Assembly: GCF_018691265.1 (NCBI RefSeq)
Contig: NW_024881303.1
Span: 13,757,777 to 13,821,776 of the forward strand
Length of the DNA stretch: 64,000 nt
From: Tyto alba
Lineage: Eukaryota > Chordata > Aves > Strigiformes > Tytonidae
Reading direction: 5' to 3'
Under the pieces are notes generated by a model. That model had not been told where the DNA came from and did no database searches. It saw nothing but the letters and a program-made list of their open reading frames with translations. Every line of letters begins with the position of its first letter. The stretch's first letter is position 1. The position numbers and the translations under genes are program-made. Shown one piece after another: positions 1 to 11,052 of this stretch.

Positions 1-1839
1 AAACACTTATTCTAAAAGTATTTCAGTATTACTGATTAAAAAAGGAACTCAGACCAGAATTCTGAGTGAGAGTCAAAACCAGTGCACACTAATGTGTGGT
101 TTATATAAGTCAATCTTATGCTTAGGCTGGATATGTTTTTATTTGGTACAGATGAAAACAATATTTACATTTGTGCTTTTCATAGGAAAAAAAGAGTTCA
201 AAACCTAGACCCATCATACCATCCAGCCTTCATGGTGACTTTGGTGGTAAATCCTTCTAAAATACTTGCACCCAAGAAAAACCTTCAGCCCTCCTCCACA
301 GCTGTCAATTCTCAACAACTTAGTTGTCCTGGAAAGGATCCAAAATAATAAATACAGGAAGACTAACCTTTCAGCAACACTGTTTCAAAGAAAAGTTGGT
401 TCTTCTTTTTATTTTTTTTTTCTAAATCAGTTCAATTACACTTTTCAGCATGAACAAAAGAGTGTAATTCACAGCTTGTTTTTTGTTCCCTCATGTCAAA
501 ATGTTATCTTACAAGTAGGAATTGATTCTGCAGAATGCACTTGTTGAAAAAAACTGATCACTTGGATAGAATGAAAGAATTGCTGGAGTCTTGTTCCATC
601 CGAACCTTTTAAGCCACACCCGCAGCTGTGTGATAAGGCAACACAAGTTTGCCATAAGCATGATGCATACTGCTTTGTTGAAGTACTAAACTTACATAGC
701 CCAGCAATCATATGATATTCTCATTGAACTCAGAGCATAATGCAGTCATGTCAAATGAGAATGCAACCCTAAGGGCCTTTGTGGCTCCAGTTTCAGTTCT
801 AATTTCAGAATAGAAGCTTTATCCTGAAATCTTTTTTCAGACACACAGACAAAAAATTGAACGAAACTGCAAGCATATTTTCTTCTCACTTGCCCTTTTC
901 ATAAACAAGGATCTCAGACAGGCTTTGAATGAACATTATGAAGCTTTTAGGTCTAACAGTCTTAAAATGCCCATCTCTGCCACTGGAAGGAATTCAGGGT
1001 AAGGATCTTAGGCCCATCACGCTCCAGGCACAGAGACCTACACGCTCCTGCAGGATAACAAATCACCATGGCCAGCTGCATCTTGTAATCACATGCAAGT
1101 GTCAGCTCACAGCAAATGCAAGGCATCATGAGTTCACCGAAACTCAAAGACAAAACAACTCAAATTGCTTTTTTATTTGCTTAAGGATGGACAGCTTCAT
1201 GCAGCCTGTAACCAAGGCCAGTTAAGGCACAATAGCTTGTTATCTGTGAGAGAATATATTTCATCCAGAAGCCCTAAGACTTTGGGAGGGTTGATCTCTG
1301 ACCTGCAGGAGGTATACTTCTACTTTTAAAAGGCTTGACATTTATCTAGATTGGTCATTTCCAATAAACCTAGTGTTTGCTCCCCTCACACTTGTTGTTT
1401 TAACTATTGCATTAATAACTAGAAATTCATGACAGCCCAATAAAACTCATGCTAAAAGGACATGAAGTTTGTACAGGCAGCCCTCAGAATAGTATTGTTA
1501 TGCTTCAACACGACTGTCAGATTATTATTTTTAAATAACAAGTAGAAGAGACAATCTTTTCTCATCCTTGGAAACCAAGCTGTTTTTTTGCTGAGACTTA
1601 AAAAAACATTAGCCTGAGCCAGATACTGAGCATGGGAAAACTGAATGTGCATGATCTGCATCAGCATTGCTATTATAGCCCCAGCACAGGCTCCTAGAAA
1701 GAGGATTGTCAGGCAAGTTACAATACAGGCAGGCTTACTTACAGTATAATTGCAACCCAAGCAATACAAATAATAGTGAATAAGGATTACTGGATGATTG
1801 GACAGAAATACTGTGGTATGTCATGGGTGGCTTTTGCTT

Positions 1840-1877
1840 GTTGTTTGTTTGTTTGTTTTGGGGTGTGTGTGTGTGTT
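1840..1877. repeat. TTTG and TG simple repeat
   Basis: A run of TTTG units passes directly into a (TG)n tract. It is an ordinary microsatellite with no coding content. Confidence 0.85.
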
Positions 1878-2174
1878 GCACTTCTAGTGAATATATGTTC
1901 TTAGTGGCTTAAGAGCTCAAAACCCAGAAAGAGTACCTGGTTATCCCATGACTGAAATTACCCATCCACAAAGATGAAGACAGACATACACACAGTAATC
2001 ACTACAAGAACTTTCACAAATACCTGTGTAAGGAGCAGCTATCACCATTCTAGTTGCAGTTTCTATATACCACATGGCAAGTGCACCATCTAGTCACAGT
2101 ATTGCTCACTACCACAGCTATGGACTGTTAAAGTACCTTGAAAACATTCAAGCACACACTGTCCATGTTCAAAC

Positions 2175-2210
2175 TTTTTTTTTTTTTTTTTTTTTTTTTC
2201 CCCTTTTTTT
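2175..2210. repeat. Poly(T) tract
   Basis: Twenty-five consecutive T are followed by four C and seven T. The apparent ORFs around it, which encode runs of phenylalanine, are low-complexity artefacts. Confidence 0.9.
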
Positions 2211-5200
2211 ACAAAATCTGGAGATTTGGAAGCAGCAGGAGACAGGTATTATACACAACCGGTTGGATTCACTGGAGCTTTATGACAAATGTGGTTCTGT
2301 ATGAGAAACATGAATATTGGTTGGGCAGAGCTTTGTGGGCAGCCTTAACTGGAACTTTTTCAATGGAAATTCACTTGTTTGCAAATTCAGCACTGCCCAC
2401 AAGAGACAGGACATATGTAAATGTTTATTACGTGAATACATCTGAAAACTTATTCAAGCTGATAGTTTAATGTTCCAACATTTGTACCACAGGATTTAAT
2501 GACATTTTGTCTCCTCTACATCACGTTCTTCCAAAGACTGGAGGGGAAAACGAACAGCAAGGAACACTTTTAAGCTACAATTTTTTTTTTTTTTGAAAGA
2601 ATTACAACATGGTCCTACCCAATGCAACACTATTTTTGACTAGCTATATGCATCATCAGGCTACAGACAACCCATCAACATCTCAAGCATTTAGGTTAGT
2701 CTTTCCTGAATAAACACGAGCTACCATCAATCCCATTTCAGCCTCCTCACTTCCTACCTCTCTTTAAATTGTGAGATGAACAATAGACACTCATCTATAA
2801 CAAGATGGCTAATTCCCCATCATCTTGTAGTGGTCACACATACCCTGCTGACTGTAAGCAACTGGGTAGAGTATCACAAATCTAACCAGCACATCTTGGG
2901 GGGAGCAGAAAAAAAGAAAAAAGCCTAAATTCCCTGCTTCTTCTAGTTATGCCACCTACTTAGATTTCCTCCCCTGCCTCAAGCTAGACTGACAAGGACT
3001 TTGACGTTCATTGTTTCAAGGTTAATTGGGTGGCCTTCATTCCTCTTCTGTCTTGGGGCTCTGTGGAGACCATCCCACCATACTGTTTTACTTCACATCC
3101 TCAAAGAAAATGCTTGGACTCACCATTTCATTGTCTCTTTAAACTAGGCTATTTCTTCTTTTTCTTCTCCTTTTTTTGTGTGCCTCCACAAAGTAGGACA
3201 CATGAAGCCCTTTGCTGAAGTTGTTACTTGATTATGACTTCATTGATTAGGTCATGAACTTCCACTCCTAAGTGCTTTACCACCTCTCTATTTGTTTACT
3301 TTTATTCATGTTTAATACACATTGGCGTGTAGTTAGTTTCAAAGATAGGTGGATTTGAGACACTAATATGTACAGTGTAAAACAAGCCCCTTTACCCTCA
3401 ATGTCGTACTTCTGCAAATGATATCAGTGGACATGATGACCCTGGATCTACCTACTTAAGAACTGGAGGGAGCTACTGAGAAACTATTTGCATGTCACAC
3501 TTAATTTTGTAACTTGGGCAACAGAGCTAACTATCTCTAACCTTTCATATCGGCTTCTCTGGAGAAGAAAGGCTTGAGACTGGGGCACAGCTTGGATTTT
3601 TTGCACCCTTTTTCACTGATCAGTACTTTTTTTTTGATGATCATGACTGTAGGATAGAAAAATGAAAATCTCTAGCCATGATCAATGCAGAATGTGAGTG
3701 GTAATGAGCAAAATATCAAAAGGACTGATACTCAAAAGGAAGACGGCACCCCTAGGTAACAGCAGCAGTCTTATTGAAAGTATTGGACAATTCCAGCTTT
3801 CTGGAGGGGGGAACAGGACTGGTCCTGCAGGCAGCTGGGGAGACCGAACATAGCAAAGCTGCAGCTTTTTCCTCTTTATCTCCCTCAACCACACACATAC
3901 TCTATAAAGCACAAACTAAGATCTCCCTGATGAGCTCATCTGTTAGTAGTATAACAGCCCTGCAGTTGTCTGAAGAAAAATTCCCTCAGACAGGGCTCCA
4001 CATTAGACTTGGTCCCTTTATGGCTCTCTCCCACCACTAAGCCCATTGGTGATTTCTTATGTTTTCATCTCTAGCTTCCAGGCAATCTTTGTTCTCCCTC
4101 AGCATGGAGGCATCACTAACTCTTTCTCGCTCTCAAAACTACAGGGACTGTTCCAACACTCCCTGAAAACAGGCTGCCTCTCATATCTCTCAGCAATGCA
4201 GGCTCCCAGCCATCAGATCAGTCAGATCTCCTTAGTCCTCTGAGTCTCATTATTTAGGAAGAAAACCAGGCACAGGTGAGAGTTGAGGTTTGAATCTCTT
4301 AAAAGCTTACACTTGCCCAATGATAAGATGCAGAACTCTTGAAATAATTCCAGTAATTTAAACACTGGAAAGTAGAATGGAATAACTTCAGTGAACTCCA
4401 CATTTATTTAGCCTGTCAAAATATTAACTATTCCTTGCTTGAAATATTGTAGATGCACAACTTCCAGCAAGTTGTGAGATGCCTGCTACTGCTCTGGAAA
4501 ACTCACTGAAGTTCTGGCCTTGAACTTGGTACAAAAAATATTTTTAGAATTAAAGCATGTATTTTCCCCCTTCCAATTTGAACATCTTTGAAGGTCTGTA
4601 AGACGGAGACAGGTAAACCAAATTTTACCACACAGTATGGGGAGAATGAGAATGAATATGAGAACATTGATAAAATTGTTGTGCATGCCCTTTTGGGTTG
4701 AAAAAAAATACACAAGTAAAATGTGAGAGGTTAGGAGTATAGTAGTGTAGCAAAACCTTTTCATTTATCTGAATTTGTTTAAAATATTTTCTTGGGTTTC
4801 CTTTCATTGTTCTTAATTTCCCCTCAGTGACTGTTCATTTAAGCTACCTTCATTCATGTAGTTTTGTTTATAAAGTGCATACTCTCTGTGTTTGTTCTAT
4901 CAAAAGCTATATACAAGTTAGAAGAATGGATAAATTTTTCATACCACCGGTAGTGCACCAAAATCCAGCATTACTTATGAATATGTAGATATGTACATGT
5001 TGATGTATGATAGCAGGAGATCCAAACCAGGTATTCTTATTGTGGTAACCTTTCCAAAAGTATCATTAAGCCCATGGGTCTGTAGATGTCAGGTCTATAC
5101 TCTCCAGTTTAATTTCAAAGGAGGCCAATTATTCTCATGGGGAAACACTGCTAGCTTTCTCTACTGATGCAGATGTGGCTTTGGTTTTGCTGCAGCTCAC

Positions 5201-6330
5201 CAGGTCACCAGCAGTAATTACCTACAGGCGAAGAACCACAGGCAAGTTCTTATTCTCCCTTTTTACCTTTTTTATCATAACCAAATACTGAGGATGGGTT
5301 ACAAACTTCCCGATGAAAATTGTGGAGAGGACAGATTTGAAGAAATTCAAATGGTTCTGTGTTCAAATGCTGCCATCAAGTGGATATACATAGTAGAAGG
5401 TTGCAATTAATAGCAGGGATATCATTTTGAAAGAGGAAAGTGAATAGAGAGAGGAAGAATAAAACAGTATTTTTGTTCCAAGTTTCACGTGGCAAATCAT
5501 TATAAAAATATTTTTTTGTCTAATTGAAACTTCTAGTTAAGCCTGGCTTAGTCACTCCTTGATATTTTAGCATCTTTAAAGTTGCTCAATTTTGCCTTTG
5601 AGAGACCATGAACATACGGATGTTGCTCTTTGCCTACAAAATTTGTCTGTATTGCTAAGGAGTAGACTCTGCATTGTGTTCCCATTAACTTGTCTGAGAC
5701 TCTGACTCAGATATGAGCTTCAGCAAAGGTACTCCATCTCAAGGACCTATAGGGGAGTGAGACAGAAGAAAAAGTCTCTTTTTGAGATTTAGAGCTAATG
5801 GCCAAAATTAATTAATTCAGTGGTTTTATTCCATTTCCATAGCAACAGTTCATTTTGTATTAGAGACTAAAATACTCCTCTTTATATAGTCTTGTCCCCT
5901 CTCTTGCAAAGTTTTAAAAGAACTATATCCTCATTTCCTTCAATAAATGTATGAAGAAACTTTAAAAAAATTACTTGATAAGAACAAAATATTATACACA
6001 GTACATTTTCAGGGTTGATCTCGTTTAATGGCCACAGAGATGTAGCAAATCTGGCCTTTGTGTGCCTCAAGTGCTGGCTCCAAAATGGGTTAAGTAACCA
6101 CAAAAGTCTTCTCTCAAGACTCTTCTTTTACCTAAGCCAGGCAGAACTAGATATTTTCCTAGGCTGTGTGACATCCAGGCATGCAATATTTGTCCATGGC
6201 TCATTCAGAAGAAATGCATAGGAAATGAGATGTGCTTTGGAAAATCAACAGTGCATGCATAGTACGTGTGCAATAATTTAGTGTGCTCTGGATGCATATG
6301 CACATAGATCTGCCAGGAAAGTCCTGGATT

Positions 6331-6416
6331 AAAAAAAAAAACACAAACCAAAAAAAAAACCAAACAAACAAAAAAAAAAAACACAACAAAACAAAAAAAA
6401 AACCACCCCAAAAATA
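6331..6416. repeat. A-rich low-complexity tract
   Basis: A-runs broken by single C or CC form an irregular CAAA-type repeat. The minus-strand frames that read through it (phenylalanine-, valine- and tryptophan-rich) are artefacts of composition. Confidence 0.88.
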
Positions 6417-6966
6417 GAAGAGTCCTATATCTGTAGCAAATTGTTTTGCCTTTAAGGCTTTGATGGGAAATAAATTTTGCCAAGGCACAGTCAAATTTGG
6501 GAACTTGGAGAGGGAAGGACATTGTTATGAAAAGATTGTACTCAGGCAGTGCAATCTGGACCACTGTCCAGTGATGGTTTGTATGTGTTCTTGCAGTCAG
6601 GTCCTTAACACTGCTTTGCCCTCAAAAGCTGAAGGTCTGTCTGTTTTAAGTATGAATACCATGGTCCATCTGGACATAATATTTCTTTGAAAACAGAACT
6701 CAGGTTATCAATCCAGAATAACAGATTCGCTGGGCTGTTGTGGATATACCATCAGCAGATGGTTTAGCACTTGCAAACAGAATCCTTATTAATCAAAAGG
6801 AATGCATACATTATTGGTTTATGGACAGGTATCAAGAATGACAGTAAAAAGCCATGCATGTATTCTCTATTCAAACATCCTTGTCCAGAATTTGATGATT
6901 ACTACTTCATATGTTCTGCTTTTAAGCAGACAGACCTCTCCCCCACTGTGGCCATGAAAAAAAGCC

Positions 6967-7013
6967 CAAACAAACAAACCAAAAAAAAAAAAAACAAAAC
7001 CCAAAACAGAAAA
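6967..7013. repeat. A-rich low-complexity tract
   Basis: CAAA units followed by a run of 14 A and more CAAAA units. No gene is involved. Confidence 0.85.
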
Positions 7014-8925
7014 ACATCCACACCCTATCTCTAAAAACATGATCTTTGTGGAATACCTATGGATCTTTTTTTGTTAATGTAGCAGGAACAAAGGCTAAGA
7101 TGGCACAAAGGGAGGTGGCTAAAATAAAAATACCTGATACCTTCTACTATATTCTCCTATAGTTTGGGGACAAGAGGGAGCTGCTGTCCTTAGCAAACTG
7201 TCCCACTTCCCAATATGTCCCTCAGCCTAGCTATCCTTCTTTATTTATTTTTTTACAGGGGGCAAGGCAGAGGTGAGGTTTGAGACTCAGAAACATCATT
7301 GACTAAGAGAGAGCATTCAGAAATCCAAAAGTGAGAAATGGCAACATAGGTTGGTACCTCTGGCAATGGGTATCATAGATGCATTGTTCTCTGTCCATTA
7401 ATAAAAATAATATGTAGAATGAACTTAAAATTGAAGTGGTATCAATGCTCTTTGTCTACTCTTTGACTTCATGTCAGTGTTTCTGCACAATGCATGTTTT
7501 AAACTTCTTACTTTGGAGACCTGCTGCAGGGTATTAATTCAAACACTGTAGCTTTCTTAAACTCAAAGCTTTCTTATCATCCCAGTTCTCTGTCATTTAC
7601 GTGATGATGAGGCTTTGGAGCTATTCACTACACTAACAGCACAGATATGAGAAACTACCATACATATGTTTAATTCTTTTCTGGAATAGAGGAGCTAAAG
7701 ACAGCTATTATTTTTTTTACAGCCTTTCATGTTTAAGATAACACTTTTTCCCTTTGGAGAGTATAGCAGGACAATAGCAGCGTTCTATATGGTTCGCTGA
7801 CACCACCAGTGATAGGAAGGATACTGGAAGCTGAAATCTGTCATTTTTTCCATGCTGAGCTAATGACTTCTCTTCAAAGAGACTATCCTTTCTACAGTTG
7901 AAGAAATACACTGTGATGAAGGAGCTGCCAATTAGATTATCATGGCCAAAAATCATATGACACTTTTAAAATATGAATTATAATGACCTAGATTTTGTAT
8001 TTAAAACACAAATTTTGTTACTCAAAGCCTAGCTCTGGCCTGGCCTGGAGCAGAGCAAGCTCTAAGGACTAAGGGAGCCTCTGCTCAAAGGGAGTGGGAA
8101 GGTGCACAGCGGAGTCTGGAATTTAATCATTGAGTTCTAGCAGGTATCTACTGTTGCAACTGGTTTTGAATCAAAGCTGCAAGCTACCCAATGAAGTTAT
8201 TATTCAATGTTTCTGATTATCTCCAAATTGAGCCTTAAAATACTAATACCAGAATGGATCACATTGAAATGTACAATATTGAATTACATGTTTAAAAGAT
8301 ACTGTTTTAAAAGAAATGTGTAAACTCCCATGGCTCATGTATCATGGCTTCAGATTCAACACTGCTTACCTGGTTTTAACTTCATCCAGATTTCTAAGTT
8401 AGTCATCTTTGCTAGGACTGATTGAAAAGTTGCTGAGTTTGATGAATATTTGTCTTCTCAACAAGAGTTTTGAGAGGCAGCATCTGCTTACTTTAAAAAA
8501 TTTCATCCTATTATCTAGAAGTCAACATTTTCCACTGTAGTACCTCAACACCATTTTTCCTGTTAGCTCTAACCCTTGCGCTATATTGTAATGTTATGGT
8601 ATGTGCTAATATTATCAGCAATACAGCAAACATGCTATATACTCATATCAATTAAGAGAGAAGTCAACAGAAAAAAATCCTAGCATAATGACCTGTACAC
8701 GCTTTAAGGATTTTTTTTTTTTTTTTAACTTGAGAAGCTGTTAATCAATTTAGGAATAGCATAGTTATCAGACAGCTTAGAAGGAGCTGCTGAATGTTCC
8801 TATCTGGGGTGGCTGGGGAAGTAAATTGTTACTTAACTGCAACTAAAGACACTTTTAGGCACTGCAGTTCAAAATGATTTGGTTTTGTTGGGCTTTTTTG
8901 GTTGGTTGGTTGTTTTTTTAAAAGG

Positions 8926-9310
8926 AACACCCAGGGTCAGGCTGCCCAGTAAGGAAGGGAGGGTCATGCCCTAACCACCAGCACAGTCTCACAGAAGCTG
9001 AACATGTCACCAGAGCTGGTGCTGCCAACAGGGTCCATCAGCAGTTCCAGGCTCAGCAAGTGATGATACCAGGTCCAGGGTCCATCCATGGCCTCCGGTC
9101 AAGAGCAAACGGAGACAGGAACAGAGCACAGGGCCAGAGGGTCTGGCCAGCAGATGGGCTACCTACAATATAGGCCTGAGGCCCATCCAAGCCGGAGCAC
9201 TCCTACAGCGTAGCTCAGAGCAGGACTGGTAGCCAGGGCCTCACCTGAGATGGGCCTGCGGGCAGGGCCACAGGTGAGGCCTGTTAATGCTAATGCCCTC
9301 AGGCCCCTAA
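8926..9310. repeat. GC-rich block, probable interspersed repeat of unknown class
   Basis: An island of GC-rich sequence in AT-rich surroundings, preceded by a GGTT-rich, T-rich stretch at about 8881-8920. It has no long ORF. It contains many GGCC, CAGG and CCTG words and an 11-bp perfect inverted repeat (9237-9247 against 9271-9281). The sharp change in composition and the wording resemble a dispersed avian element, but I cannot assign a family. A decayed LTR or a non-autonomous element are both possible. Confidence 0.4.
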
Positions 9311-10055
9311 TGATTTTGTGGCTTTCACAAACCTTTGCCTGTTTGCCAGTGCTGCTTTTGATTCTTTAAAATCTTGCCCTCTCCTTGAAATATGACACAG
9401 AAAAAAGTAGAAATGAATAATTAAGAGCAGCTGTCCTCTTTCAGGTGATACACTATCTTTTCATTTCTCCTCATGGCACAGGTGTGAAGGACATTTCTCT
9501 CAGCAGAGCTCTCTGAGGAATATTTATAGAAAAGTCAGAATCAGATCCTTTACATCTCTACCAGGTCTCTAAACAGAAGGTATGATCAAAGATAGATTAC
9601 CTTTTTAATGTTTTAAAATAGATAAATAGAACAATTTATGAAGGCAGCATTGTAACCAACAGAGACCTGTAACCTGAAATTAATATCACAAAGACCTATA
9701 AGATTCTGTAGAAGGCGTAATCTATCTTATAAGCATGTAAAAATAGCAAAAGTGGCTGGATAGGTGAGACATCAGTGTGAACTTCCTCCTGTTGATCGCA
9801 GTCTCTAAAGTCTTCATCACATATCACATATATATATATGCATACATATCAGATATAGCAGAAGAATTAAGCAGGGACACTTGTTGCAGACTTTGCTGTG
9901 GCACAACTTTTACAAATGAATAAATAAACCAGAATAGCCCTTAACTGCTATTTATTAAAAAAAAAGTTACTGAGTAATTTACAGGTACCATATTTGCCAA
10001 ATAAACTATGCACAAGAAAAGAAAGCTGCAATACAGTTCCAGTGGTAAATTACTT
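9311..10055. other. Intergenic DNA just beyond the DLK1 3' end
   Basis: AT-rich, non-coding. It includes a short alternating CATATATATATATG run near 9826-9841. A further AATAAA on the minus strand at 9951-9956 could serve as a distal poly(A) signal for DLK1. Nothing else is recognised. Confidence 0.55.
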
Positions 10056-10313
10056 TTTATTTTACAAAAAATAGCTGCCTTGAAAAGAAATCAGATTATC
10101 ATTTCCTGCTCTTTAATTTTTTTTTTTTTTACCTTTTATTTTGGGGAATGAAAAATCCTTAGCAACACAGATACATTATATTTCTTCATTATCACTCAGC
10201 ACAAGCTACAGCAAATGTACCCACAAATACTGAGGCCAATCACAGGCAATAAATTCAATATATTTTACACATTGCTATGAAAAGTTGCAAGTTGCTGCTT
10301 GGCTTTTAAGGGC
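10056..10313 (-). other. DLK1 3' UTR with candidate poly(A) signals
   Basis: This sequence follows the DLK1 stop codon on the minus strand. Canonical AATAAA hexamers lie at 10135-10140 and 10056-10061, about 175 and 255 bases after the stop. Either gives a short 3' UTR. A run of A in the transcript sense (10117-10130) directly follows the first signal. The cleavage site is not visible from sequence, so the boundary is an inference. Confidence 0.5.
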
Positions 10314-11052
10314 CTAGATGGCAGTATAGTTCTTAGTGTAATTAGCCAGTTTGATCTTCTCTGGGAAGATAATATTAACTGAGAGGTTTTCCCCATTGTT
10401 AGATTTCAGAAAAAAGTTCTTTTTCTTGCGTAGGAGATGACTGTATTTGGCATTAGCAAGCCACATTTCACATTTTGAAAAAAACACGATCCCGGTTGTA
10501 CCCAAGACAACAAGACATGTAAGCAAGCCCAGTACAACAAAACATATCACCTGACTTCTACTGAGCAAGGGATCTGCATTCTGGATTGTTTCTTTCATTG
10601 TTATTTTCAGGATTTCTTGTTGATGCACTGATCTGTGATGAGCCTTTGAGGGTGTCTTGTAATTCTGCATATGCTTTGCCTCTATATTCACTCCAGAAAG
10701 ACTTGTGTTTTTGCTGGGATGTTTGCAGGTCACACCAACGAACTCTGGTTTACAGATGCATTTGAATCCTCTCTGGGGATGTTCACTGCATGTGCCTCCA
10801 TTCTCACATGGGCCACTTGCACAGAATATGATACGGCTGCTGCAGAGCTTTCCTATATAGCCACGGGGACAAGAACAGCTGAAACCCACACCAATATCTG
10901 TACATGTTCCTCCATTTGCACACGGATTGGATTCACAGTCATCTCTATCTATTTCACAGAAGTTGCCAGCAAAACCAGAAGGGCACAGACAGGAAGCATG
11001 GGGTGCAAAACCATTGTCATCAATGCATGTTCCTCCATTCTGGCAGGGAGAG
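10314..11052 (-). CDS. DLK1: DLK1 coding exon 5 (rest of EGF4, EGF5-6, membrane helix, tail, stop)
   Basis: A large last coding exon with acceptor TTATCTGTTGTAG. It encodes residues 137-381: the rest of EGF4, EGF5, EGF6, a stalk with few hydrophobic residues, a transmembrane helix containing [19 protein letters not shown], and a tail with LLRKKKN and VNIIFPEKI. In mammals the stalk is where ADAM17 sheds the ectodomain; the sequence does not show whether that holds here. The protein ends in NYTAI, unlike the acidic end I recall for human DLK1. Confidence 0.95.

Larger units (their letters stand above)
1..8890. other. Intergenic DNA downstream of DLK1, no gene recognised
   Basis: AT-rich non-coding sequence. 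The open frames here are at most about 120 codons, several run through poly(A) or poly(T) tracts, and none shows a domain I recognise. Only simple repeats stand out, and they are listed separately. In placental mammals this side of DLK1 carries MEG3 and the retrotransposon-derived gene RTL1. I see no gag-pol-like coding sequence here; a non-coding RNA gene cannot be excluded by reading. Confidence 0.7.

Noticed and set aside
2074..2470. Overlapping ORFs with phenylalanine runs
   Set aside because: They are opened by the 25-base poly(T) tract.
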